Assembly: GCF_047974105.1 (NCBI RefSeq)
Contig: NZ_JBHYRS010000001.1
Coordinates: 620,001 to 684,000 of the forward strand
DNA: 64,000 nt
From: Mitsuokella sp047974105
GTDB lineage: Bacteria; Bacillota; Negativicutes; Selenomonadales; Selenomonadaceae
Direction of reading: 5' to 3'
Of the stretch, positions 17,278 through 25,022 are shown in pieces; position 1 is the first letter of the stretch; every line of letters starts with the position of its first letter. Below the pieces are notes generated by a model. That model made no database searches, was not told where the DNA came from, and worked only from the letters and a program-made list of their open reading frames with translations. Both the position numbers and the translations under genes were made by a program.

Positions 17278-18918
17278 TCAGCCGATCATCGTCTTGATGT
17301 CGCTTTCCACCGTCGTGATGCCGCCGATGCCGAAATTCTCGACGAGAACTTTCGCGACATTCGGGGAAAGGAAAGCCGGCAGCGTCGGTCCAAGATGGAT
17401 GTTCTTGACACCGAGGTGCAGCAGAGCCAGGAGGACGATGACAGCCTTCTGCTCGTACCAGGCAATGTTGTAGACAATCGGCAGTTTGTTGACATCGTCA
17501 AGGCCGAAGGCATCCTTGAGTGCGAGGGCAATCAGGGCAAGGCTGTAGGAGTCGTTGCACTGGCCGGCATCGAGGACGCGCGGAATGCCGCCGATATCGC
17601 CGAGTTCCTGCTGGAGTTTGATGTATTTGTATTTTGCGCAGCCAGCCGTCAGGATGATCGTGTCCTTCGGCAGAGCCTTGGCAAATTCCGTGTAGTATTC
17701 ACGGCTCTTCATGCGGCCGTCGCAGCCTGCCATGACGACAAACTTCTTGATGGCACCGGCCTTGACAGCCTCAATGACCTTATCGGCTACAGCCATGACC
17801 TGTGCATGAGCGAAACCACCGACAATCTGGCCTTTTTCGAGTTCCGTCGGAGCAGCGCATTGCTTAGCCATCTCGATGACAGCACTGAAATCCTTCGTGC
17901 CGTCTGCCTTTGCTTCGATATGCGGGCAGCCCGGGAAACCAACGGCACCCGTCGTGAAGACGCGGCTCTTATAAGAATCTTTCGGCGGTACGAGGCAGTT
18001 CGTCGTCAGGATGACCGGACCGTTGAAAGCCTCGAACTCTTCCTTCTGCTTCCACCATGCATTGCCGTAGTTGCCAGCGAAGTTCTTGTAATGCTTGAAC
18101 TTCGGATAGTAATGAGCTGGCAGCATCTCGCCGTGCGTGTAAACATCGACGCCCGTGCCTTCCGTCTGCTCGAGAAGCATCTCGAGGTCGCGGAGGTCAT
18201 GACCGGAAATCAGGATGCCCGGGTTCTTGCGGACACCGAGGTCAACCGTCGTGACTTCCGGATTGCCATAGGCCGTCGTGTTGGCCTTGTCGAGCAGAGC
18301 CATGCCGTCAACGCCGAACTTGCCCGTCTCCAGAGCAAGGGCCGTGAGCTGCTCGCCCGTCTGGCTGTCATCGAGCAGGCGTGCAAGCGCCGACTGCAGG
18401 AACGCATCGATGGCTTCGTTTTCCTGCTTCAGGACATTGGCGTGCTTGACATAAGCAGCGAGGCCCTTGAGGCCGTACGTGATGAGCTCGCGCAGGCTGC
18501 GGATGTCTTCATTCTCCGTAGCGAGGACGCCGACTTTCTTGGCCTTCTCGTCAAAACCATCGCGGCCGTCGTTGTAGAGAGCTGCTTCCGGCAGATTTTC
18601 GCGGCTCGTGAGACCTGCGAGCATTTCCGACTTGACCTGCAGCGTCTTCTCGATGGCTTCGATGATGGCCTCGCGGTCAAAGTTCGCATTCGTAATCGTG
18701 ATGAAGAGGTTCTTCGTTACGAGATGGTTGACATCTGCCGATACTTTCTTGCCCTCAGCGCGCAGGCGCGTCGTGACAGCGGCAAGACCTTTCGTCACAT
18801 AGATCAGAAGGTCCTGCATGGCAGCGACTTCCGGCTTCTTGCCGCAGACACCGACCTGCGTGCAGCCCTTGCAGCCTGCTGTTTCCTGGCACTGGAAGCA
18901 AAACATCTTATTTTCCAT
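17278..18918 (-). CDS. hcp: Hydroxylamine reductase / hybrid cluster protein Hcp
   Basis: 546 aa cytoplasmic protein with an N-terminal cubane site C7-x2-C10 ... C19-x5-C25 and the hybrid-cluster ligands further on (GHDL about residue 247, TTNC about 310, FPGCPH about 340, AGCDGR, AGCAKYKY, and GQCNDSYS). In vitro it reduces hydroxylamine; in cells the family is linked to NO reduction and nitrosative stress. The compact N-terminal spacing is that of strict anaerobes. ATG at 18916-18918 behind AAAGGAGAG. It is monocistronic with its own activator-type promoter and terminator. Confidence 0.97.
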   Translation of the reverse strand: MENKMFCFQCQETAGCKGCTQVGVCGKKPEVAAMQDLLIYVTKGLAAVTTRLRAEGKKVSADVNHLVTKNLFITITNANFDREAIIEAIEKTLQVKSEMLAGLTSRENLPEAALYNDGRDGFDEKAKKVGVLATENEDIRSLRELITYGLKGLAAYVKHANVLKQENEAIDAFLQSALARLLDDSQTGEQLTALALETGKFGVDGMALLDKANTTAYGNPEVTTVDLGVRKNPGILISGHDLRDLEMLLEQTEGTGVDVYTHGEMLPAHYYPKFKHYKNFAGNYGNAWWKQKEEFEAFNGPVILTTNCLVPPKDSYKSRVFTTGAVGFPGCPHIEAKADGTKDFSAVIEMAKQCAAPTELEKGQIVGGFAHAQVMAVADKVIEAVKAGAIKKFVVMAGCDGRMKSREYYTEFAKALPKDTIILTAGCAKYKYIKLQQELGDIGGIPRVLDAGQCNDSYSLALIALALKDAFGLDDVNKLPIVYNIAWYEQKAVIVLLALLHLGVKNIHLGPTLPAFLSPNVAKVLVENFGIGGITTVESDIKTMIG

Positions 18919-18977
18919 CGTAAGCTCTCCTTTTATATAACATAGAACACATAAGTTTTTCTTGATTCATTGTCTAT

Positions 18978-19020
18978 ATCATAGCAGGATATAGGCCGTC
19001 ATTCTGTAACGATTGTTACA
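18978..19020 (-). promoter_or_regulatory. hcp promoter: TGTAAC-N4-GTTACA dyad at -41.5
   Basis: Perfect dyad TGTAAC-GATT-GTTACA at 19005-19020 (centre 19012.5) and -10 TATGAT (minus strand) at 18978-18983; separation 29.5 bp. A further half-site CTGTTACA lies just upstream at about 19028-19035. Confidence 0.8.
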
Positions 19021-19048
19021 AACCGACTGTTACAGCAGAATTTCCAAA

Positions 19049-19089
19049 CAAAAAAGCTTTGCCAAAAACTACGAAGTCTGACAAAGCCT
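19049..19089 (-). terminator. tRNA-Arg terminator
   Basis: On the minus strand GGCTTTGtCA ... TGgCAAAGC followed by TTTTTT, 16 bp after the tRNA. Confidence 0.8.
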
Positions 19090-19104
19090 TTCAATTCCTA
19101 AGAA

Positions 19105-19181
19105 TGGTGCGATTGGTGAGAGTCGAACTCACGACCTGCCGCTTAGGAGGCGGACGCTCTATCCAACTGAGCTACAACCGC
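19105..19181 (-). tRNA. tRNA-Arg (anticodon CCU), CCA encoded
   Basis: Acceptor GCGGTTG pairs with CAATCGC (one G-U), D arm GCTC/GAGC, anticodon loop CTCCTAA with CCU, T arm GTGAG-TTCGACT-CTCAC, discriminator A and encoded CCA at 19105-19107. The top pair of the anticodon stem (27-43) appears to be a U-C mismatch. Confidence 0.95.
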
Positions 19182-19242
19182 ACAACAAGTTTATTGTAGC
19201 AGACAGGCGCGGAATGTGCAAGTCATGTGTGTACGCAGAAGC

Positions 19243-22167
19243 TCAATTCCTCCGGCGGCGCTTTTGACGGCGTTCCGTCTTTTGCTGCTGATGCAGGCGG
19301 TCCTGTGCAATATGATAGATGTTTTCGGTCGAGACACCCTTTTCCCTTGAATGCGCAATCGCATACCGGAAGACCAGTGTCACTGGATTGCCGGCAATCT
19401 CATGAATGGCATTGAGTGCCCGCAGAACATCAGAAGCACGTTTTCTCGCTTCATCTTCATCCTTATCGTAGGCCAGCAGGGCAAATGTTGCCTGGCCCGT
19501 GCGCGCAATTGTCGCCCTGCGGCCAGCCACCTTCCGGATTTCATCGGCTTCGCGCTGCAGGAGCTGCCGCGCGATATCCATGCCATAGGCACTGACCACC
19601 GAATCATAGGAGGCATTTTCAATGAGCAGCACGCTGTACTGGCGTTTCTGCAGGGTCCGCTGCTCATCATAGCTGAACATCGCATCGGCCCAGCCGCGCG
19701 CATTCATAAGGCCCGTCACGGGGTCGTCATAAGACGTTTCCGAAATATCCCGAATGCGTTTTCTCATCTTATCGGCATCGAAGAACACGCCCATGAGCCC
19801 GACAATCCTGCCCTGATTGTAAAGCGGCCATTTATAGCAGGTAATGTGATGCAGGACACCTCGAATGATGCACTGCCCCGGCTGATTTTGAATCACTCTG
19901 CCCTTCTGCAGGACCTCGAGCTCGGCATCGCGGTAAGGCCCATCGTCAACGTGCCAGCCCATATCTTCATCCGTCCTGCCGAGTACGTCCTGCGCAGAAT
20001 CAAAGCCATAATACCGCAGGAACGAATGCGAGACGCCGAGGAAACGGCGCTTTGTATCCTTCCAGAAATAACAGAACTCCGAATTTCGCTGCTGACTGTC
20101 CCAAAGCATGGCCTTATAGGCATCGTTTAACTGTCCCGGTGCGAGAGACAGATGCGTCCCCTTCTGCGCTGCATCGCTTTTAACCATGGACTGTACCATA
20201 AAGGCGATATTATCTGCCCGGTCATCAAACGAGCGCGCAGTATAGGCCACCTTCCTGCTCCCCGCCTCCGGAATCAGCAGAATCGAACACCCCATCCAAT
20301 TGTAGCTGCCGTGCCGGTCTTTCAGGCGCAGGCAGCAGTTCAGGATGCCATCGGGGCTGTCATGCAGGCGCTGAAGAATGGTTTCCGGCGCGACATAACG
20401 CTGGTATGCCTCAAGGTCATCTTCATAAACGAGGGCCCTGCCGTATGCTTCTGTCATCTTCCGAATACCATTTTCGCATCCCTGTTCCAGCAGATTAAAT
20501 GCAGACTTCTCGCGAATCTGATTCACCGTATCCGCGTCAAAGTCGACGATGTAAATGCTGTCAAACATCATATAAAGATAACGCAGATTGTCATCGAACT
20601 TCTGATTTTCCATATGACTGCTGTCCTGCGTGATATTCCAGGAACTCATACAGAACAGAGTATGGCCGTCCGTATGTGCAACAACATGCATGACAGTGCG
20701 GATATAATTGTTGGCAATCGTACAGAAGTACGTCTCGCGCCTGCCGCTTTCTTCTGTGGCATGAACGAGACTGCGGATATCCCGGTACAGCGGAGCATTT
20801 ACATTGTCATTGAAGCTTGCTTCGATATCCCGAACAGTATAATGGATGCTTTTTACCTGTTCCCGGTAACCTGCATTCGTGTAAAGGAAATGGAACTTGC
20901 CTCCTGCAAATTCCAGCAGAGTCAGTGGCTCATCCGTCTCGTGAATCGCGCTGGCCGCCATATCGTAATAATGATGCCAGAGTCTTGTCTCGATCCCTGC
21001 TCCAGCCGCTTTCATATGAGAAAAAGCTCCCTCAAGCGGCTGCGGCTTGCCAAAGAAATAGCCCTGCAGTCTGCCGCAGCCAATCGAGGCCAGAAAATCG
21101 GCCTGCTCGGAGGTCTCCACACCTTCCATGAGCGTCTTAATGCCGAGTTTCTTCGCCATGCTGATGGTCGAAGCGATGATTTGGCGCGATTTTTCGGTAA
21201 ACGTGCGCAAAAAGCCCATATCGAGCTTGATGAGGTCGCAGTTGACATCCTTCAGGAGATTCAGCGAAGAATACCCGCTGCCAAAATCATCAATCCAGAC
21301 TTCATAGCCCTCATCGCGCAGACGGTCCATCGTCGCACGGATATGGCCGGGATCCTCTGCCACGACGCTTTCCGTAACTTCGATATGTAAGAGATCGCGC
21401 GGCAGGCGGAATTCCGTCATCGTGCTCTCAATCATGTCAAAGACATCGAGCAGCATGAAGTCAACGCGCGAAAGATTGAACGAGACCGGCACCGTAGGCA
21501 GTCCTTTATCCATACGCGACCGTATCGTCCGGCAGGTTTCCTTCAATATATAAGTATCGAGCTTGTGAATCTGACGTGTCTGTTCCAGTGCCGGAATAAA
21601 CATGCCGGGTGACAGAAAGCCGATTTTCGGGTCGATCCAGCGTGACAGCACCTCAAAGCCGCAAAGGTCCCCCGTCAGTGTGCGGACGACCGGTTGATAG
21701 TAAAGATGAATCCAGCCGCGGCTTAAAGCCGTATCGATATTTTCAATAACGTACTCGCGGATATCCTTATCGATCTGATAGTCCGACGCCCTGTTGCCCG
21801 TTTCGAGCATCAGGCAGTAGAGAAGGTCCCCTTCCTCAAGGGAATGAACCACGCAGCCGGAAATATCCACATAGCGGGGCCTGCCCGTATGCGTGACAAT
21901 GCGGGCACAGATATGCTCAAAACGTGTGCCCTTCGCAGAGAGCTGCCGCTCGATCTGACTATGAACCTGTTTGATGTCTTCCGGCATCAGCATGTTTTCC
22001 ACATTATTCTGGATGTGGACAGTCAGTTCACCAAAATCATGGCAGTCAAAAAGACGCAGGACTTCTGCATTGGCAAAAAGAAGCCTGCGCGGCCTGCTGA
22101 GCGTGCAGACGTAGAAGCCCCCCGGAAATTCATTTGGCAAATTAACCGGCTGATAATTTTTTTGCAT
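19243..22167 (-). CDS. PAS-EAL-PAS-degenerate GGDEF protein (probable c-di-GMP phosphodiesterase)
   Basis: 974 aa, no membrane helix. Order: PAS-like N-terminus (about 15-125), EAL domain (about 140-385), a middle PAS-like stretch, another PAS (about 690-800, with FLGVSHSFLRYYGF), and a C-terminal GGDEF-type fold (about 815-950, with DPVTGLMNARGW). The EAL residues needed for catalysis are present: E172 in EVL, SFNLSR, EVTES, DDFGSGYSSL, LIKLDMGF, MEGVET, LQGYFFGKP. The GGDEF signature is replaced by RTGQATFAL, so it should not make c-di-GMP. The unusual order, with EAL before GGDEF, suggests a regulatory C-terminus. ATG at 22165-22167; single gene. Confidence 0.9.
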   Translation of the reverse strand: MQKNYQPVNLPNEFPGGFYVCTLSRPRRLLFANAEVLRLFDCHDFGELTVHIQNNVENMLMPEDIKQVHSQIERQLSAKGTRFEHICARIVTHTGRPRYVDISGCVVHSLEEGDLLYCLMLETGNRASDYQIDKDIREYVIENIDTALSRGWIHLYYQPVVRTLTGDLCGFEVLSRWIDPKIGFLSPGMFIPALEQTRQIHKLDTYILKETCRTIRSRMDKGLPTVPVSFNLSRVDFMLLDVFDMIESTMTEFRLPRDLLHIEVTESVVAEDPGHIRATMDRLRDEGYEVWIDDFGSGYSSLNLLKDVNCDLIKLDMGFLRTFTEKSRQIIASTISMAKKLGIKTLMEGVETSEQADFLASIGCGRLQGYFFGKPQPLEGAFSHMKAAGAGIETRLWHHYYDMAASAIHETDEPLTLLEFAGGKFHFLYTNAGYREQVKSIHYTVRDIEASFNDNVNAPLYRDIRSLVHATEESGRRETYFCTIANNYIRTVMHVVAHTDGHTLFCMSSWNITQDSSHMENQKFDDNLRYLYMMFDSIYIVDFDADTVNQIREKSAFNLLEQGCENGIRKMTEAYGRALVYEDDLEAYQRYVAPETILQRLHDSPDGILNCCLRLKDRHGSYNWMGCSILLIPEAGSRKVAYTARSFDDRADNIAFMVQSMVKSDAAQKGTHLSLAPGQLNDAYKAMLWDSQQRNSEFCYFWKDTKRRFLGVSHSFLRYYGFDSAQDVLGRTDEDMGWHVDDGPYRDAELEVLQKGRVIQNQPGQCIIRGVLHHITCYKWPLYNQGRIVGLMGVFFDADKMRKRIRDISETSYDDPVTGLMNARGWADAMFSYDEQRTLQKRQYSVLLIENASYDSVVSAYGMDIARQLLQREADEIRKVAGRRATIARTGQATFALLAYDKDEDEARKRASDVLRALNAIHEIAGNPVTLVFRYAIAHSREKGVSTENIYHIAQDRLHQQQKTERRQKRRRRN

Positions 22168-22286
22168 GCAATTGTTTCCTCATAAGACGTTTTTCGTCTA
22201 GAACATTTCGCTTTATTTCATATCTTTATTTTATCACACTCATGCTCAAAAAACATATACAGGCAAAATTAATTTTCCATACGAAA

Positions 22287-23060
22287 TTAATCTGCTCCCC
22301 CCTGCTCGACCTGACGAATCTCTTCTTTGGAAGCATTCTCAAGGTCCGCGTGCTGAAAAGCCTGATTGCTCGGCAAATCGAGGATAAAGCGGTCCGTCTT
22401 ATTGAGCGTAGCCGTGCCGTGTACCATATCGACGTCAAAGACATGGCCGCCAAATGTGCGCGCATCGTTGATAAAATGGAAATGCCAGCCCGGCGTATTG
22501 ACACCATCCATGAATTTTGGGAAATAGAAACAAACGAGCGAACCATCGACATTTTCAAAGGCAAAGCGCCGTTCATCCGTCTCAAGCACCTTGGCAAACG
22601 GCTTGTACGGTTCATGCTGATAAAGTTCTGTGCGCGCTGCCACGCGGTTGAAACGCCCATCAATGCGCACAACGTACATACTGTTCGGTCCTAAAAGGTC
22701 AATGCTGTCATCAAGTGCTGCGCGCAAATCCGCAATTGACGCCATCTCGCCAAATTTTATCGTATGGCCCTCCTCAAGATACGCAATGCTGGCAAACGAC
22801 GTCGTGTCAAGGGGCTGTGCCTCAATGACCGAACCGTCTGCCAGAATGCGGTAGCAGTGGCCGTCAATGACGATGAGCTCACCGGCTACGGCATGAAAGG
22901 TCCCGATGCCCGTATCCCCGTGTTTCAAGAAGTCTTCGATGTAAAGGCAGCCATAATAATTGCCGAGAATCAGGGACTGCAGGGTTGAAATCTGGTAAAC
23001 AGGGTCGCGTTTTTCTTTGATGCCGCTGATGTCGCGCGGACGCAGGACAGGATTTGTCAT
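22287..23060 (-). CDS. budA: Alpha-acetolactate decarboxylase
   Basis: Converts acetolactate to acetoin with loss of CO2. 257 aa, the usual length. Family landmarks: YQISTLQSLILGNYYG near the N-terminus, GIGTFHAVAGELIVIDGHCYRI (about 50-73), and the metal-binding GWHFHFINDARTFGGHVFD (about 191-209). No acetolactate synthase gene is adjacent. ATG at 23058-23060. It shares no promoter with the downstream EAL gene as far as can be judged. Confidence 0.93.
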   Translation of the reverse strand: MTNPVLRPRDISGIKEKRDPVYQISTLQSLILGNYYGCLYIEDFLKHGDTGIGTFHAVAGELIVIDGHCYRILADGSVIEAQPLDTTSFASIAYLEEGHTIKFGEMASIADLRAALDDSIDLLGPNSMYVVRIDGRFNRVAARTELYQHEPYKPFAKVLETDERRFAFENVDGSLVCFYFPKFMDGVNTPGWHFHFINDARTFGGHVFDVDMVHGTATLNKTDRFILDLPSNQAFQHADLENASKEEIRQVEQGGAD

Positions 23061-23200
23061 ATAGTCTCCTTATATCATATATAAATATTTATAATATTTT
23101 TCTTTATTACAGGTAAAATGAATACAATTTCGTTATGACCATTATATCATAGCCGCGCGCAGACTTTCTATGATATGCGTCCGCCTGCAAAAGATTCCCG

Positions 23201-23230
23201 AAAAAAATCTGCCGCCAAAAGCGGCAGACT
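23201..23230 (-). terminator. Terminator after the fructosamine-kinase-like gene
   Basis: Minus strand GTCTGCCGC-TTTTG-GCGGCAGA followed by seven T, 30 bp after the stop. Confidence 0.9.
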
Positions 23231-23259
23231 GCCCGTCAAACACTTTTCAAAACTCAGGG

Positions 23260-24144
23260 TCATCCCGCATAATGACGGATGATGCGCGTAACGGCACCGA
23301 GATAGGCGCGGCCGAAAAGATGAAGATGATTTAGGAGATGATACAGATTGTAAAGGTCCAGGCGCTCACCAAAGCCGGCTTCAAGAGGTGCCGCTTCGTT
23401 GTAGGCATCGTAGAATTCCGGCTCGAAGCCGCCAAAAAGCCGCGTGAGCGCGATGTCGAACTCACGGTTGCCGACGCAGACGGCGGGGTCGATGAGCACA
23501 GCCTCGCCGTCGCTGCCCAGCATGACATTGCCGCACCAAAGGTCGCCATGAAGAAGAGACGGGTACTCCGGCTCCACAAAATAATCCTCAAGATGGTCGA
23601 GAAGGTGTCTTGCCCGCCGGCGGTCGTCAGGCGTAAAGTAGGATTTTGTCAGCTGCAGCCGCGGCAAAAGGCGCTGCGTGCGGAAAAAATCCACCCAGCT
23701 GTCATTGACCTGATTCTTCTGGCGGATGGAACCGCTGTAATTGTTCTCGTAAAAGCCAAAGCGCCTGCCCTTTGTCAAAGACGTCGTATCGGCCTGATGC
23801 ATGGCCGCGAGCATATGGCCGAGATTTTCCCAGTAATCACGCCGTGGGCGCGACGGACGCACATAGGTCAGCAGCAAAAAGGATTTGCCGTCGGGATTTT
23901 TGCCATAGGCGAGGACCTCCGGCGTCCTTGCCCCGGCTTCTTTCATCGCTTTGAGACCATCTGCTTCCACGGCAAAAAAATCATCGGCCACATTTTTATG
24001 GCATTTCATGAAAAGGTCCTGTCCGCTACGTAATACCAGATGATAGGCTTCATTAATATCTCCGCCCGAGACCGGCTCTTCTGCCACGATATCTGCCTCG
24101 CTGCCAAATAAACGCGTCAGGCAGCTCATCAAATCTTCCTGCAT
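23260..24144 (-). CDS. Fructosamine kinase family protein
   Basis: Phosphotransferase of the FN3K/aminoglycoside-kinase fold (294 aa) expected to phosphorylate ketosamines on glycated proteins or small amines. Visible landmarks: SGGDINEAY near the N-terminus, LFMKCH with the ATP-binding Lys, LLHGDLWCGNVML with the catalytic Asp (about residue 205), and VLIDPAV with the metal Asp. The ATG at 24142-24144 follows AGGGAT; an in-frame GTG lies 24 bp upstream. Single gene with its own terminator. Substrate not predictable. Confidence 0.88.
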   Translation of the reverse strand: MQEDLMSCLTRLFGSEADIVAEEPVSGGDINEAYHLVLRSGQDLFMKCHKNVADDFFAVEADGLKAMKEAGARTPEVLAYGKNPDGKSFLLLTYVRPSRPRRDYWENLGHMLAAMHQADTTSLTKGRRFGFYENNYSGSIRQKNQVNDSWVDFFRTQRLLPRLQLTKSYFTPDDRRRARHLLDHLEDYFVEPEYPSLLHGDLWCGNVMLGSDGEAVLIDPAVCVGNREFDIALTRLFGGFEPEFYDAYNEAAPLEAGFGERLDLYNLYHLLNHLHLFGRAYLGAVTRIIRHYAG

Positions 24145-24225
24145 AAAAACATCCCTTTTCCAGAACACAAAAATCTGCCTTTGCTTTTATCATACTTCAA
24201 ACAGCATCCGGCAACAAGGAAAAGA

Positions 24226-24255
24226 TTGGCATATCGCCCCTGCCTGCTGTAAAAT
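24226..24255 (+). promoter_or_regulatory. Promoter of the secreted protein gene
   Basis: TTGGCA at 24226-24231 and TAAAAT at 24250-24255 with 18 bp spacing, 35 bp before the start codon. Confidence 0.6.
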
Positions 24256-24289
24256 AAAGGAAAATGAAAACCTTACGAGGAGAATCATC

Positions 24290-24883
24290 ATGAAAAAAAT
24301 CTTACTCTCTTTAACGGCAGCTCTTTGCCTGAGCCTTACAGGCATCACTCCTGCACCATCTGTCAGTGCCGCTGCAGCAGAAGGCAGCATCACGGGAGCA
24401 GTCTACACGCATGGCTCCGAGCGCGGCATGAAGATTGCCTCAAATCCCGATGCCTCTGCCGGCGGCATCAGCTGGGACCTCGCCGCCCCCAAGCGGAAAT
24501 TTCACGATAAAGAGGCCGACGTCTGGCTGATTGGCAGGGATTTCACCTATGATAAACTGAGTGAACAGGAAATAAAAGACTGGTACCGCCATAATACGGT
24601 ACCAAAGGATGCCCCCGTGTACCATACGGAGACAGACAAAAAAACGGGGGAATATGCTTTTCAGAATATCCCCGAAGGCACGTATTTCCTCGTCATCCTC
24701 GACAGTTACGGCCGCGATTCCGCCCAAAACCTCACGGAGCTCGACGACAAGCAGCAGCTCATGAAAAAACTCCCCGACTGGGATTCCTTCGAGCTCTTCA
24801 ACGTCGGGCCGCGCAGCTGCCTTGTGCAGATGGTCACGGTCAAAGCCGGTGAAACCATCCATATCAAGCCCGGCGTCCTTTAA
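24290..24883 (+). CDS. Secreted protein with a carboxypeptidase-regulatory-like fold
   Basis: 197 aa, not recognised as a named family. Signal peptide of about 28 residues (MKKILLSLTAALCLSL, cleavage near VSAAAAE). The mature part opens with GSITGAVYTHGSERGMKIA and later has TGEYAFQNIPEGTYFLVIL, the typical strand-turn of Cna-B/carboxypeptidase-regulatory beta-sandwiches that decorate secreted proteins. No lipobox, anchor or catalytic motif. ATG follows ACGAGGAG. It precedes the periplasmic-sensor EAL gene but has a separate promoter. Confidence 0.75.
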   Translation: MKKILLSLTAALCLSLTGITPAPSVSAAAAEGSITGAVYTHGSERGMKIASNPDASAGGISWDLAAPKRKFHDKEADVWLIGRDFTYDKLSEQEIKDWYRHNTVPKDAPVYHTETDKKTGEYAFQNIPEGTYFLVILDSYGRDSAQNLTELDDKQQLMKKLPDWDSFELFNVGPRSCLVQMVTVKAGETIHIKPGVL

Positions 24884-24926
24884 AATTCATTTATGCATTT
24901 TATGCTTATATTCATGCATGCCTGCA

Positions 24927-24956
24927 TTGTCTTTTGAAAAGCCCCTATGCTATAAT
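24927..24956 (+). promoter_or_regulatory. Promoter of the SBP-EAL sensor gene
   Basis: TTGTCT at 24927-24932 and TATAAT at 24951-24956, spacing 18. Confidence 0.6.
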
Positions 24957-25022
24957 ATCAGTATGTTTTAGCACAAGCGATAATCTGACAAATTATTTCG
25001 TCAGAAAGGGGTCAAAAATATT

